Part shown: positions 24,301 through 35,279 of the stretch, piece after piece
Layout of the letters: each line of letters begins with the position of its first letter
Numbering within the stretch: position 1 is the stretch's first letter
NCBI GenBank assembly: GCA_030142905.1
Contig: JASJOG010000051.1
Span: 1,228,501 to 1,292,500, forward strand
Source of the DNA: Heliopora coerulea
Lineage: Eukaryota > Cnidaria > Anthozoa > Scleralcyonacea > Helioporidae
Reading direction: 5' to 3'
Length of the DNA stretch: 64,000 nucleotides
Position numbers and translations under genes: made by a program
The notes under the pieces: model-generated
Databases searched by the model: none
What the model was told of the DNA's origin: nothing
What the model saw: only the letters and a program-made list of their open reading frames with translations

Positions 24301-27300
24301 CAAGGTGCAATTTACAAAATTAATTGCTCCGACTGCCAAGCCACTTATATAGGTGAGACTAGCAGAAACTTAAATATACGACTAACGGAACACAAACGAG
24401 CGACAAAAAACGGAGACAAAACCAACCACATTGCCGAACACCACCGACAAACCAAACACAACATTGACTGGGATTCGGCAAAATGCATTACGTACAGCAC
24501 CAACTACAAACAGCGACTCACACTAGAAAGCTGGTATACGAACTTAGAACAAAATCCATTAAACCGATCACAACAATTACCGGGACCTTACAAACGACTA
24601 ATTCACAAAGTCAAACGTGCGAGCAGCCAATAGACTTACACTTCGACTAACTGATAATTAACGCCTACACAACCACACCCATTGCTTCTCGCCAAATATC
24701 ACACCTCCATGACTAATACGACCGCCCACTTATCACGGACGAGCCAGATACAAATACAGGCGAACCTGACCTTTACTCTCCTTTTGACTCTGAAGATGAC
24801 CGCCGCTAAGGCTGTCGAAACGTCAGTCACTTCAACCAACAGTCTTTCTCAAGACTACACTAACCTGGACGATCAACTTCCTCAAACATGTCACGATTCT
24901 CCCAGGTTCAAACCATTTACTTTACAAAACCTACTGTTGCTGTAAAAATGTTTGTAATTCATTCAAGGACCGAAATGCATATGTATGGACCCTTCAGGAA
25001 GGGAAATGGAAGCCTACTTTGGTTATTTTGCGTATAAACCGTGCAGCAACCTGTGTGAAGTGGTCTCCAAAAGGTTAATGAAAACTTAATCTCTTTTAAA
25101 TGTGGTCTAACGACCAAGAAAAAGTATACATGTCTCATAGTTTTTGTTTGGTTTCCTAACTGAACTCATAATAACAGAAACTTGTACTGTCCTATAAAAA
25201 TTCTCTCTACCAGCAAAATGACTGCATAGAGCAAATGGCACACCAGAAAGATTCAAGGTGTGTAATGGCATGCAATTGAGGTTCTGATACGTACTGGTAA
25301 TGCCCTTTACATGAGCAATGACCTTGATAGTGATTCAGATTCCACTGCTCCCCAGATTCAGCTATACAGTATGTAGCTTTACTGGTTGTATGGTTATAGG
25401 ATGGTATTATGTAGTATACAGGTAAAATGGTGGAATGTTCAGTTGAGGGAATGTACATGTACAGTAAGTTTTAATTCCTTCAGTACAAGTCAGTGAAGTG
25501 TAGATGTTAGTGGTTATACAAGCCTTTATTTGGAAATCTCCATAAATGGTACCCTTTAATAATGATCTTTCCCATCAGAACCCAAAATGTTCTTTCCCAC
25601 TGATAACAGAGATGTACTGTATAATACAAAATTCACTTCTTCTGTAGAGGACAAGTTTGCTGTTGGCAGTGGTGCACGATTGATCTCAGTTTGTTACTTT
25701 GAGAAGGAAAATGATTGGTAAGAATTTTATGCAATTATAAAATCACTCCCTGTAGTAGGTTATTTTTAAATGTCATGGTTGTCTCCATATATGTGTGTAC
25801 TGTGCAATAGTACGGTAACTTAAAAATACTCAAAACTGACCAATTCAAAATCACAAATCGATTTTGTTTTAACAATTTAGTAAGATTGAATAGTCTAGTC
25901 TTCAAAAACTCATTAATAATTCTTGAGGGAAGCACAAAGCAAAATCATCTACAATAGTTGACTTAAATGAGACAAGCTTTGAAGAGACTGTTAACACACT
26001 GCCTGACATCTGTTGTATTGGATTCACAAGTTTCAACATGTGATTTGGGAGCCAATGTCACACCAATACTTGTATCCTCTGAGTTGATCTCAAACTTTGT
26101 CCTCCTTATGTCACATGTTTGTCATCTTGGTTTTTATCCTGTTATCCTACTGGTTAATGTCTGTAATAGGTATTTTTATATTGCTTTGTGACTGAAGGGT
26201 GGACTAGTTGTTCATGAAAGTTCCTGTATGCTACCTTGTTATGTAACTAATTTTCTTCTTGCTATATTATGAAATTTATCACACTATCTTTTGCTGTATA
26301 GGTGGGTCAGCAAGCATATCAAGAAACCTCTGCGATCAACTGTTACCAGGTAACTTACTCTGCTCATTGAGGCTAAAGTTAAAAGAAAAGTAAAGCTTCT
26401 TATAGTAGATCCAGGATTCTTTTCCAACTGATTTCCTCGGCGTATTAACTCATTGAGGGGAAGGACTCATCCCCTTCAAACGGTCTGGTGTTAGCCAGAG
26501 TAAAATTATAGCGCGTGCCTTTGCCCCTTAGTTAGGTTAGAAAATGTCATAATTTGGAATAACAGCAAAAATATTCAGTACAACTTTAGAGTCATGCTCA
26601 GAGTAACATGAATAGAAAATTTCATGAGTTGACTGACACTGCTAAAGTCAACTAGAAAAGTTGACTAGAACAGGATTCGAACTCGCAACTTGTGGTTCCC
26701 GGACTGCTGCTCTACCAATATTGAATAGGTCTTAATCAGTACTCTACAGCTAAAGTCATTCTTAACATATTTTTGAAACCGTCTCTTTCATCCAGTCTTG
26801 ACTGGCATCCGGACAATTTGTTGCTTGCTGCTGGCTCTACGGACTTCAAGGCCAGGTTAGTACGTAAACAGTGTTGGATTTGTTGGGTGTTTTACATTTT
26901 TCGAGTGGGTAGAATTGGGGCCAGAACAAATGGACTACCATGGTACACCGATCCTCTTGCATGTGTATAAGTGAAATTTTGTGTTTTTAAACTGTTCATC
27001 GCTATCTACCAGGCTCTGCATGGGAGATGCGGTCATGAGGCAAACTCCACCAACTGAACGCTAATCATGCATCAGCTGTCACACACAATATTACTGCCAT
27101 CCTTGCACAGCAAACAGAGCCTAAAATTTCACCGTTACTTTTGGCCACTTATGCTGCGGGCGTGTAAACTGTATTAAACAACATTACAGAGCAGTACACC
27201 AATTCAAAGTTGAAGCGTTCAAGTTAGTTCTAGTGAAGTATTTCCGGGCAGCTTGACACAAAATCAGTGAAAGTTTAATCAGACTACAGGCAAAGCACTA

Positions 27301-30300
27301 TGCGCTCATTCTTATACGTGGAAAGTTACACCTCCTTGATTCCCGGAGCAGCATTTATTCAAACTGAATGGTAATTTCTTTTATGCCTTTTTTACTTATT
27401 TTACGTAGAGTTTTCTCTGGTCACATTAAGGAGGTCGATGGTAAACCACCAAAAGAAACCCCATGGGGAGAAAAACCCTCTTTTGGGACGTGCTTGGCGG
27501 AGTTTTCAAATGGACGAGGTTTAGTATATACAGCACCATTTGTGAAACTTTTACCCTCAATATGTCTGGTTAGCATTCCTTAGAAACTTAGTTGATCTTA
27601 CAGGTGGGATATGTGTTACTAGAACCACAAATTGACCTTAGTTTAACAAAAGAGAAGAACTCTATGACTTGGAAAATGACTCATCGGTCCAACCGATGAT
27701 ATTTCATAGTTATTTACCGAACGTCAAAGTCCGTTTTTCTCGTATTCTAATCGGACGAAAGGTCATTGATAATCATTGATATATATTGATACTGATCATT
27801 ATCATGCACTCGATTTACAAAATTTATAACAATATGCTTACAAAGTAAGCGATGCTTTAATTATTATACATGTATATACAAAATTACAAAATCACAGTAG
27901 TCGTGTATACTAATTAACTTAATTATTTACAACAAGAAAATGTAAGGATATAGTACAGTCTGATAAAATATCGGTACGAAGATCTTTAAAGTCTGAGTAA
28001 TAGTTCATGTACAGATATTGTCAATCATAATCAAAATCGTAATGTTTACCGCGTAACCAGGGCAGCGGGCAACATTACTTTTAACATGCCAATCGCTTCA
28101 CCTCGGGTAACGACCGCTGGCTCAGAGGGTTGTGTAATTCACCACAAAGCCTCGGATTACTCCCCTTCGCCCTGGATGTGATTGTTAACTATAGCTAGAG
28201 AAGAACGAGTCCCCATGGCAAATCTTCGTGGGAGGACCAGTCGTAGGTGGTCATTGAAGACTCAGCTCATACCCCTTCCTCCCACGAGTGATAAAGCTAG
28301 TCAGTCAAGTAGAACTAGGCCCTGTGTGTCCCAGCCTATAAACAATATTGACCATATTCCTTTGTCATTTCTGAAGGTGGTTGGGTGCATAGCGTTTCAT
28401 TCTCTGCCACTGGTGACAAACTAGCGTGGGTTGGTCACGATTCCAGCATAAGTGTTGTGGCCGCAGCTAATCAGTCCCAAATCTGTACAATTAAGGGAGA
28501 GTTTCTACCATTACTTACCTGTACTTGGATCTCCAATAACAGTGTTGTTGCTGCAGGTAAGGTCCTGAGATGCTTGTTTTTTGTTACGTTTTTATTCTAT
28601 AGTTTTGGTCATAGCACGTACGGCCGTTTCATACATCGCACATTTTGTCGCATTTAAGTCAGACAAATTTAATTCACATTAGCTTCGTCAATTAGTCGAC
28701 GTAAATGCGTGTTCGTTTTATTCGACGAATTCAATCATTTTTCAAACTTTTTCATAAGAACAACCAATGCTAATGACAAAGAACAAAATATTTGATCATG
28801 GGCTAAAAATAACGTACATTATTATAATTTATGCATTTAATTCGATGCGACGTTTCGACGTCGTCTGAAACCACAACACGCATTTCAGACATTGTATCCG
28901 TCCGATTATGACGGATAAAATGTCTCTGACGAATTGCATTCTTCATACGAATTTAATTCGTTTCATACGTCGCATAACCGTCGCGTTGAATTGACTGAAT
29001 TCAATGCGACGATTGTGCGACGTGTATGAAATGGCCCATAGAAATATTTCCGGTATTTAGTCTCCCCCTTCTAATAAGCCCCAGTCTCTATTTAGCCCCC
29101 ACCCCTGATGGAGGTATTATTCTTCATTTAAAAGCAAATATTTTAGTATGAAAATATGAGCGCTAAACTACAACGTTCTATGAAGAAACATGTTCATTAA
29201 TTGAAAGTCGGTATATTTAAGCGTCAGTGTAACATGATTATTTTGTTATGAATAATAATAACATTATGATCATATTACACTGTACTTCTAATAAACCCTC
29301 ACTGGCTAAATACACTGTAAAGGAAACAGGGTAAGTGGTCGTAATAGTAATTGTTGTAACAAGTAACACAGCTTCAAGTAAGAAAAAGGTGTAAGTGTAG
29401 TAGTCTGTCAAAAAATAGTTAACTCGATAGTTACCTACAGGTGAATATAACAGTGAAGCCGCTGATGCAAAATGGCGCCTACCTTTGCAAACGCTGTTTT
29501 CCTATAAATACTGACTAGCGAGTATTACTTTATATTAGGTCATGACTACGTGCCATTGCTGTTCAACTGCGATGATAGCGGTCAGCTGACCTTCATTCAG
29601 AAGTTGGACGTTGAAAAGAAGAAAGAGACAGAGACCATGAGCGCAATGGCGAAGTTCCGTACCATGGACAAACAGGCTTCCACTGGCAGTTCCGGGAAAG
29701 ACGTGAATACAACTCACCAAAATGCAATCACGTAAGTTGGTTTGTGGATGCATACTAATCAGGCAATTTTAATGGCCGGTTTCGTCTATAAATCTGCTGA
29801 ATACAGCTACCAGAATGCCTTTCGAAATCTCATTTGTAATGGTAATCGGAGCGATTGTCTTTCCATTCGCTTTGGGAATTCAATGTTTGCATGAAAATGA
29901 AAAATCCGCAAAAAAAATCGGTAGTTGTATTCAGCTGACGTAAAAAGGGAAACCGGATATTACCCAGAATCCTAACCAGTTCTTACACCGTGATTCCAAC
30001 ACATCTAAGTTGGTGGCAATTTCTTCAGGCTAATCAGAAACCTGCATTTATTACGTGATGCCTGTCCTTTTTATATTAGCAGCGTTTTCAAAAAGATATA
30101 GGAGTTGAAGTTTGCAGAGTAGGAGTTGGGGTTTTACTGAGGGCTAGAGACCCGAACACCATAGTGGTAGGAGAACTTATCTGGAAGCACGCTTTTGCAG
30201 AAGAGTGTGAAATTTAACAGATTTTAGTGATTCTGTCACTCATCCTGAGTGACAGGATGAAAGTAACAAAAAATTGTGTAAGACCCTCCATTTTCTTCAG

Positions 30301-31473
30301 CCCTCGATTTCTTCGCGACCATTTCGAAACTTTTAGCTCCATCCGACATTTGCTTGCCATAACGTACCATAGATCAGCTACCCAGGGATAGCAAATTCTC
30401 TTCGGCCGCAAAGGTAATTGCCCCTTTAAGTCGCACATCTAAACGAGAGTATGAAACTTGGTCTTCGTTCAAAGCATGTTTCTAATCCTCGTTTGGATGA
30501 ACTGAAGGTAATTGCTCCTTTAAGTCGCACATCTAAAGGAGAGTATGAAACTTGGTCTATGTTCAAAGAATGTTTCTAATCCTCGTTTGGATGAACTGAA
30601 GGTATTCTATCCTGATGTCTTGCTTATTTCTTCTTTAAATGTCAGCAATTTTTTTTCCCTTACATTTAGTCAAATTTCAATTTACGCTGGAGATAAGGCG
30701 CGGGCCTCCAAGTTTGCTTCTGTTGGTGTTGACGGCCGCTTTGTCGTTTGGGACGTTAAGGTGGGTTATTTAGGCCATTCGTGTGTCGGTCCGTCTGTTC
30801 TGCTCTGTTCGTTCCTAAGTGTCTGGGGCGTAGTTAACCCATTTTGATTGGAAGGGGGGTCCAGCTTAATTTGCCCGAACTTTGTATAATTTCAAAAATT
30901 GTCCAAATTTAATTTGACGCGTATTCAGTCCGTGTATGGTGTACCGTCGCTTCCTCGACCCCAATACGTAAATTAAATATGAACTAGTAACCAAAAGGGA
31001 TTTTGACCTAGTTTACCTTACCAAATTTTGTCCCAAAAACTATCTATTTTTCCCCCCCGAATTTTCTATTTTTTCGCAAATTTTGTGTTGGGGAGTTGTC
31101 ACCCCCCGTAATCTACGCCGCTGCTTAATGTGATTTTTGTCTATCTGTTTGCTTCTCTGTTAATTCAATAGGTTCCTCTCTTGCTCACTAGACAGGGCAT
31201 GCCATACCCGGGACTTCCAACAATTCTGGTCAGGGTGTGAGTACCGCATGTCGAGCACGGGAAAGGAACTACTATTATTGTAGTTTGTCTGCTTTTGATG
31301 TCATGTTCTTATTTTTATAGCCATCGTTATAAAAATATGTTGACATGATGTTCAAAAACTTTTTGCTGATATTCTTATTCATGCTCTATACCGTGATGTT
31401 CATTTAAATTACTTTTTCATTCCTTTTGATTTAGGGTTTGGAGTCCGCCATCGCCGGCTTAAAAATCTCTTGA
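18323..31473 (+). CDS. ARPC1: Arp2/3 complex subunit 1 (ARPC1, p41-Arc), complete
   Basis: WD40 beta-propeller scaffold subunit of the Arp2/3 actin-nucleating complex. Twelve exons with AG/GT borders and matching phases: 18323-18395, 20003-20088, 20379-20444, 24968-25073, 25648-25717, 26302-26349, 26796-26855, 27409-27518, 28377-28556, 29539-29731, 30670-30760, 31435-31473. They give 373 aa (human ARPC1A is 370). Recognisable blocks: [107 protein letters not shown] and a terminal GLKIS. The start has a family-like [11 protein letters not shown]. Intron 3 holds the palindromic PLE, intron 6 a double-hairpin repeat and SINE, and intron 9 a MITE. All exons read open, so the gene looks functional despite a 4.5-kb intron 3. 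Identity is by sequence recall, but the end-to-end match leaves little doubt. Confidence 0.95.
21101..21145 (-). ncRNA. Hammerhead ribozyme motif of PLE, left arm
   Basis: On minus: stem I TGACT, core CTGAAGA, stem II GAC-C-GCC / GGC-T-GTC with loop GCTAA, then GAAA, a two-pair stem III (AC/GT), cleavage triplet GTC, and stem I AGTCA. All conserved core bases (CUGANGA, GAAA, NUH) are present. The tiny stem III without a loop matches the minimal type I hammerheads described in Penelope-like elements, which probably work as dimers. Confidence 0.75.
21297..22982 (-). pseudogene. PLE reverse transcriptase-GIY-YIG, left copy, 5'-truncated
   Basis: Begins inside the element coding region at about [15 protein letters not shown], so no native start remains; the open frame upstream of this only reads antisense of the other arm. 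Domains in order: N-terminal [13 protein letters not shown] box, RT palm with [13 protein letters not shown] and the catalytic FRYVDDT, a conserved GTAMGSP, a C-terminal half with IPFLDCLV and VYRKPTHTD, and GIY-YIG endonuclease (GAIYKINC...[11 protein letters not shown] with RLTEH). The remaining frame has no stop until 21297. This enzyme nicks target DNA and copies element RNA by target-primed reverse transcription. Confidence 0.9.
22999..24633 (+). pseudogene. PLE reverse transcriptase-GIY-YIG, right copy, 5'-truncated
   Basis: Mirror image of the left copy, with the same RT (FRYVDDT) and GIY-YIG (IYKINC...YIGETS) domains. It starts a few codons later, at [13 protein letters not shown]. 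The ATG-initiated open frame that appears to start at 22891 takes its first codons from antisense sequence of the left arm and is not a native N-terminus. It is uninterrupted to the stop after RASSQ. Identical coding in both arms implies a very recent event or copy correction. Confidence 0.9.
24785..24829 (+). ncRNA. Hammerhead ribozyme motif of PLE, right arm
   Basis: Exact inverted copy of the 21101-21145 motif: TGACT (24785-24789), CTGAAGA (24790-24796), stem II, GAAA (24817-24820), CGTC with predicted cleavage after 24824, AGTCA (24825-24829). It sits between the coding end (24633) and the element 3' terminus. Confidence 0.75.
26445..26540 (+). repeat. Double-hairpin dispersed repeat, copy 4
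   Basis: TTAACTCATTGAGGGG start, GGTCTGGTGTTAGCCAGAGT core, then AAAATTATA. In ARPC1 intron 6. Confidence 0.65.
26661..26719 (-). repeat. tRNA-like SINE fragment
   Basis: On minus: TTGGTAGAGCAGCAGTCC then GAGTTCGAATCC, i.e. A/B-box arrangement. Flanked by copies of AAAAGTTGACTAGAA/GTCAACT. Related to the element at 1361-1429. In ARPC1 intron 6. Confidence 0.55.
28622..29036. mobile_element. MITE in ARPC1 intron 9
   Basis: Termini GGCCGTTTCATACATCGCAC and, in antisense, GGCCATTTCATACACGTCGC are inverted. The interior is rich in CGTCGCAT/ATGCGACG motifs. No coding region. Target duplication not resolved. Confidence 0.7.
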
Positions 31474-32437
31474 CACTGATATTGTTAAGTGGCTAAAGTG
31501 AACCTATGATTTGACAAACAAAAGTTATTTTGATCAAAGTAAAACCATTTTTGCGCGTTATTGTTTGTACCGAAACTGATCTGCTGCATTAAAAAATTAA
31601 CAACCTTTTGACACTTTTTTACTGCGTATTGAAGAAATGTGATTGGTGTTCATTATCGGCTGATTCCGATTATATCTCACTCCTCTGATAAACAGCCACA
31701 TTGTTACTTGTAATTTATTAAGAGCCGAAAAACCTTCTGAACAATCGATAAACGTTTCGTGTTTTCCCGCAGCGGCATTGTCATCGCTTGTTCTTCCAAC
31801 AGCTCGCTCTTTTATTGTCTCTTTAGTTTCCGTTTTCAGCGATAGAATATGATTTTTTAAACTCACGAATTTAGAGTCCTGTAAAAAACTAAACATTAAC
31901 GAGTGTGCGAGGTTGTGTCTGAAATTTCACAAAAATTGGTTTTTCAGAATCGGAAATTACGGATAGTCACCCGGATTCCGATTATGTACCGATTACTGCG
32001 ACAATCGGCCGGATTCCGATTGTCAAACCGATGGCTTGTGATCTCGTTTGAAGGATGAATCGATCCAAACATTAGTGACACGTTCTCTTCGAGACAGCAA
32101 CTGCACTACGTAAAACGGTAGCTCGCAGTGCATTTGCAAGAACAATCGTCACCCCACGTGGTGCACTTTCACTTTGTAGTGGCGCAGTTATTAACCCTTT
32201 ATCGCCAGGAAGTTTTTCTTTTGTTCTCTATTCTCTGTCGTTTTTGCCTCGTCTTTGTCGGCTGATATGTCGGACGCTGCGCGTTAGAGAGTTAATGGTA
32301 ACTATTATTCTCAACCACCAATAATTCATTAGATTTTTATCCAATAGTGGCTTTGTTCTGCGTCTCGTGTTTACGGTTTGATACACAGGTCAAAACACCA
32401 GATCAAGCATGGGAGTTGGATAAAGGATCAAACTCTA
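31474..32437. other. Spacer after ARPC1
   Basis: No gene. Repeated ATTCCGATT/AATCGGAAT motifs at 31660-32030 suggest an old inverted-repeat element. A weak relative of the double-hairpin repeat lies at about 32192-32298 (TTAACCCTTTATCGCCAGG to TAGAGAGTTAA). Confidence 0.4.
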
Positions 32438-32745
32438 CACCTTTTTCGGATCAAATTCAGAAATTTCCAATTGAATTTCAGATTATTCAAGTGAAATTCA
32501 GAAATTTCCAAACGAATTTCAGATAATTCAAATCAAATTCAGAAATTTCCAATTGAATTTCAGTTATTTCAAGTGAAATTCAGAACTTTCCAAACGAATT
32601 TCAGATAATTCAAATCAAAATCAGAAATTTCCAAATGAATTTAAGATAAATCCATTTCAAATTCAGAAATGTCCAAATGTATTTCCGATAATTCAAATCA
32701 ATTTTAGATAGTTCCAAATGCATTTCAGAATACTAATAAATTTCG
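32438..32745. repeat. Subterminal repeat array of IS630-like element (left)
   Basis: More than ten half-units alternating AATTCAGAAATTTCCAA and GAATTTCAGATAATTCAA at about 17-18 bp spacing. A matching array in the opposite sense lies at about 35340-35585 (TTTGGAAATNTCTGAAAT). Such arrays often bind transposase. Confidence 0.8.
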
Positions 32746-32803
32746 GACACTTTTGTTTTATTATACATATCAATTTACAAAATACATCGCACAACAATAT
32801 TAA

Positions 32804-33959
32804 CCCTATTTCACATGGCATATCGGTATGCCCTTATTTCACATGGGGGGGGGGCTTTTTTGGCCCCCCCTAATTATTTTGAGAACGGGAAATGGGAAAT
32901 GCATGAAACTTTGGGATATGTTAGAAAAATATATTACTAGTCAAAAAATATCAAAATATCTACAAAAATTTTTTTCAAGTGTCTTTGCTGGGGGTCTGTT
33001 CATGTTTATATGTGGAATTTTTCAATACATTCATTACATACGTAGCTTGCATACTTTGTTCATATTGTTCTTTGACAAGATGGACAACAATGCTTAGATT
33101 TGCTAAGTTTGTTCTTTTGTTCCTTGTAATGAGGCTTTCCCTTCAACTGTTTGATGCAGTAAAAGCATCTTTTTCGATCACTTGGAGCTTCAAGTGCTGC
33201 TGGTTGTTCGACGTACTGTCACTTGTAACTTTTGTAACTTTTCACACCTTTTTCAATACCTCAGATAAGTAGGGTTTCTAATCTGTTTTACACTTCTTTC
33301 TATACATCAAAATATCAATAATGGATTCAACTAACATTTTCATAGAAAAGGGAAGCTTTAAAGATTTGTATAAAAGAAACGTTTTGCCTGTGATTTGTAT
33401 TCCACTAATTACTAATTACAGAATACGTGAAAGTAACTCATTGTGTTTACTCCCGAGACTGCATTTTCCAGTTGAAAAAGGCAAACATAGAACTAAATTG
33501 AAGATGTAGTAATAAATCAGTGTGACAAAAAATCAAAAAAGACGTCAAAGTTTGAGAAAAACATTAGAATGTTTGAGTTCAAAAAATAACAGCCGGAATT
33601 GAATTTTACCCGCTGAAAAAAAAATAAAAATGATGATTGCGCATTCAAATTTGTCTTAGACCTAAGATGTAATTGGCAGGCAAAAAAAAGTCAACATTAT
33701 TGTCCAAAAAATCTAATCAGACAAAAATAAAACCAAAGATTGTAAAACCGCAAAAAGTGATTTTTCACCCCCTGGCGACAAAAGTGGAATTACCCCCGGA
33801 AAACGTGAAAAATATTAAAACTTCTTTATATCAAAATAACCGCAATAAAAAAATATTAAAAGTCACAAAATTTCAGCCGAATTGGACAAGCGGTTCAAAT
33901 TTTATGAAACAAAGTATAGGTGGGGGGGCCAAAAAAGCCCCCCCCCATGTGAAATATGG
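32804..33959. mobile_element. piggyBac-type element, non-autonomous remnant
   Basis: Flanked by TTAA on both sides (32800-32803 and 33960-33963), the piggyBac target. Terminal repeats CCCTATTTCACATGG and (antisense) CCATATTTCACATGG, each followed by a G-run and GCTTTTTTGGCCCCCCC in the inner TIR. A 50-codon remnant on minus resembles the C-terminal Cys-rich domain of piggyBac transposases. A Lys-rich open frame (33673-33963, plus) runs into the TIR and is probably spurious. 1156 bp, too short for a full transposase. Confidence 0.75.
33060..33212 (-). pseudogene. piggyBac-like C-terminal Cys-rich domain remnant
   Basis: Frame reading RKRCFYCIKQLKG then SKHCCPSCQRTI and stop: a CxxC...CCxxC zinc-ribbon-like tail. 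The upstream part of the transposase is deleted or frameshifted. Family assignment rests mainly on the TTAA site and TIRs around it. Confidence 0.45.
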
Positions 33960-35018
33960 TTAAAGAGGTAAATAAAATAAAACAACAGAAGCATTAGGCT
34001 CCTACGTCCATGTCTTCCAAATTAAGCGCACGCTGGAAAAAGCCTTGTGCATGTTGACATGCATTTACAATATCCCGTGGAGCGATTTGTCTCATAGCAT
34101 TATCAATTAGTCCTTCGACGTAAGCCAGACGTTGTTCACCCACTGCGGTAGGTTCAACTTGCGGAACTCGCATTTGCTGTCTTACAACGGCTTTCATTTT
34201 GCTCCAAATTGTCTCCACGGGATTCAGCATTGGAGAGTACGGTCCCAAACGACAGATAATTAACCCTGGGTAGTCATTTACGCATTCTTCAAACTTTGAG
34301 TGACAAGGTGCATTGTCACAGACGAGAACTACGGAGTCAATTCTTACTCCAGCCGGAAGATTCTGTAGCATCTCCAAAACCCAAGTCTTTGCTGTATCGG
34401 ATTTAAAAGCTCCACGACGTCTTGTGCTGTGAATCATCTGATATGCAGATATTGCACACACAACATGAACATTTGGTCCCTTAGAAGTTGGTAGCGGCAT
34501 AACTGCTCTGTCACCAACACGTGCGCGACCATGAGACCTTCTACAGAAAAGGTTAATATTGGTTTCATCCATCCAAATAATCATTTTGCCTTCTCGCATG
34601 TGCTCACTAATTCTTGCAACATACTGGCGCCGAAGCTCCTTGTTGGCGTCACTATTTATTGTTGCAGGAATAGCATGTGCCTTTTTCAGGGTTATGAGTT
34701 TCCCATTCAAGTAGTTGTGGATAGTTGATTTACTAAGGTGAACTCCAAATGCTTGTTGTGTTCTCTCTGACAACTGGTTTAAAGTTAAACCAGGGTCCCT
34801 TTCGATCATGGCCACAACGTCATCTATTTGATCATCAGTTAGCTTCTTCTGACGTCCACCTTTGGGTTTTGGATGTTCAGCATCAGCGCGAATCCAGGTA
34901 TACGCAGTTTTGTATTTCACTCCTAACTGTTCGGCAAGCCCTCGCCAATTTCCGCCATTATTAGCTAACCTGACAATTCTTTCTCGGTCAGCAAGCGATA
35001 TCCGAGAGTAAGGACCAC

Positions 35019-35279
35019 AATAAAGTAAATGGTTTGAACCTGGGAGAATCGTGACATGTTTGAGGAAGTTGATCGTCCAGGTTAGTGTAGTCTTGAGAAA
35101 GACTGTTGGTTAAAGTGACTGACGTTTCGACAGCCTTAGCGGCGGTCATCTTCTGACCTTTACTCTCCTTTTGACTCTGAAGATGACCGCCGCTAAGGCT
35201 GTCGAAACGTCAGTCACTTTAACCAACAGTCTTTCTCAAGACTACACTAACCTGGACGATCAACTTCCTCAAACATGTC
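35019..35279. mobile_element. Miniature palindromic PLE insertion (261 bp)
   Basis: Flanked by the 12-bp duplication AGTAAGGACCAC (35007-35018 and 35280-35291). Two head-to-head fragments of the PLE 3' end. The left (minus) arm keeps the extra tail (AACCTGGGAGAATCGTGACA); the right arm ends at CAAACATGTC. Arms join at about 35153/35154. It is the same family as the ARPC1 intron element but differs at a few bases (TTAAAG for TTGAAG), so it is an independent insertion. Confidence 0.9.
35172..35226 (+). ncRNA. Hammerhead ribozyme motif in mini PLE
   Basis: TGACT, CTGAAGA, stem II, GAAA (35214-35217), CGTC, AGTCA (35222-35226): complete core. The opposing minus-strand copy (about 35116-35153) is cut at the junction so that its first core box reads CAGAAGA, one substitution from the consensus, and its 5' stem I strand is missing. 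Confidence 0.7.

Larger units (their letters stand above)
21039..24923. mobile_element. Palindromic Penelope-like element (head-to-head copies)
   Basis: One insertion in ARPC1 intron 3, flanked by the 13-bp duplication ACAAAACCTACTG (21026-21038 and 24924-24936). The left arm 21039-22932 and right arm 22998-24891 are 1894 bp each and inverted; where compared base by base they are identical, and their translations agree throughout. A 65-bp spacer (22933-22997) joins them, and a 32-bp tail (24892-24923) exists on the right only. Both arms encode RT plus GIY-YIG endonuclease and are truncated at the 5' side, so the element 3' ends face outward. A hammerhead core lies near each outer end. The TSD argues against a pure assembly fold-back. 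Confidence 0.9.

Noticed and set aside
33673..33963. 96-codon Lys-rich protein in the piggyBac element
   Set aside because: It is on the strand opposite to the transposase remnant, runs through the terminal repeat, and reflects A-rich sequence.
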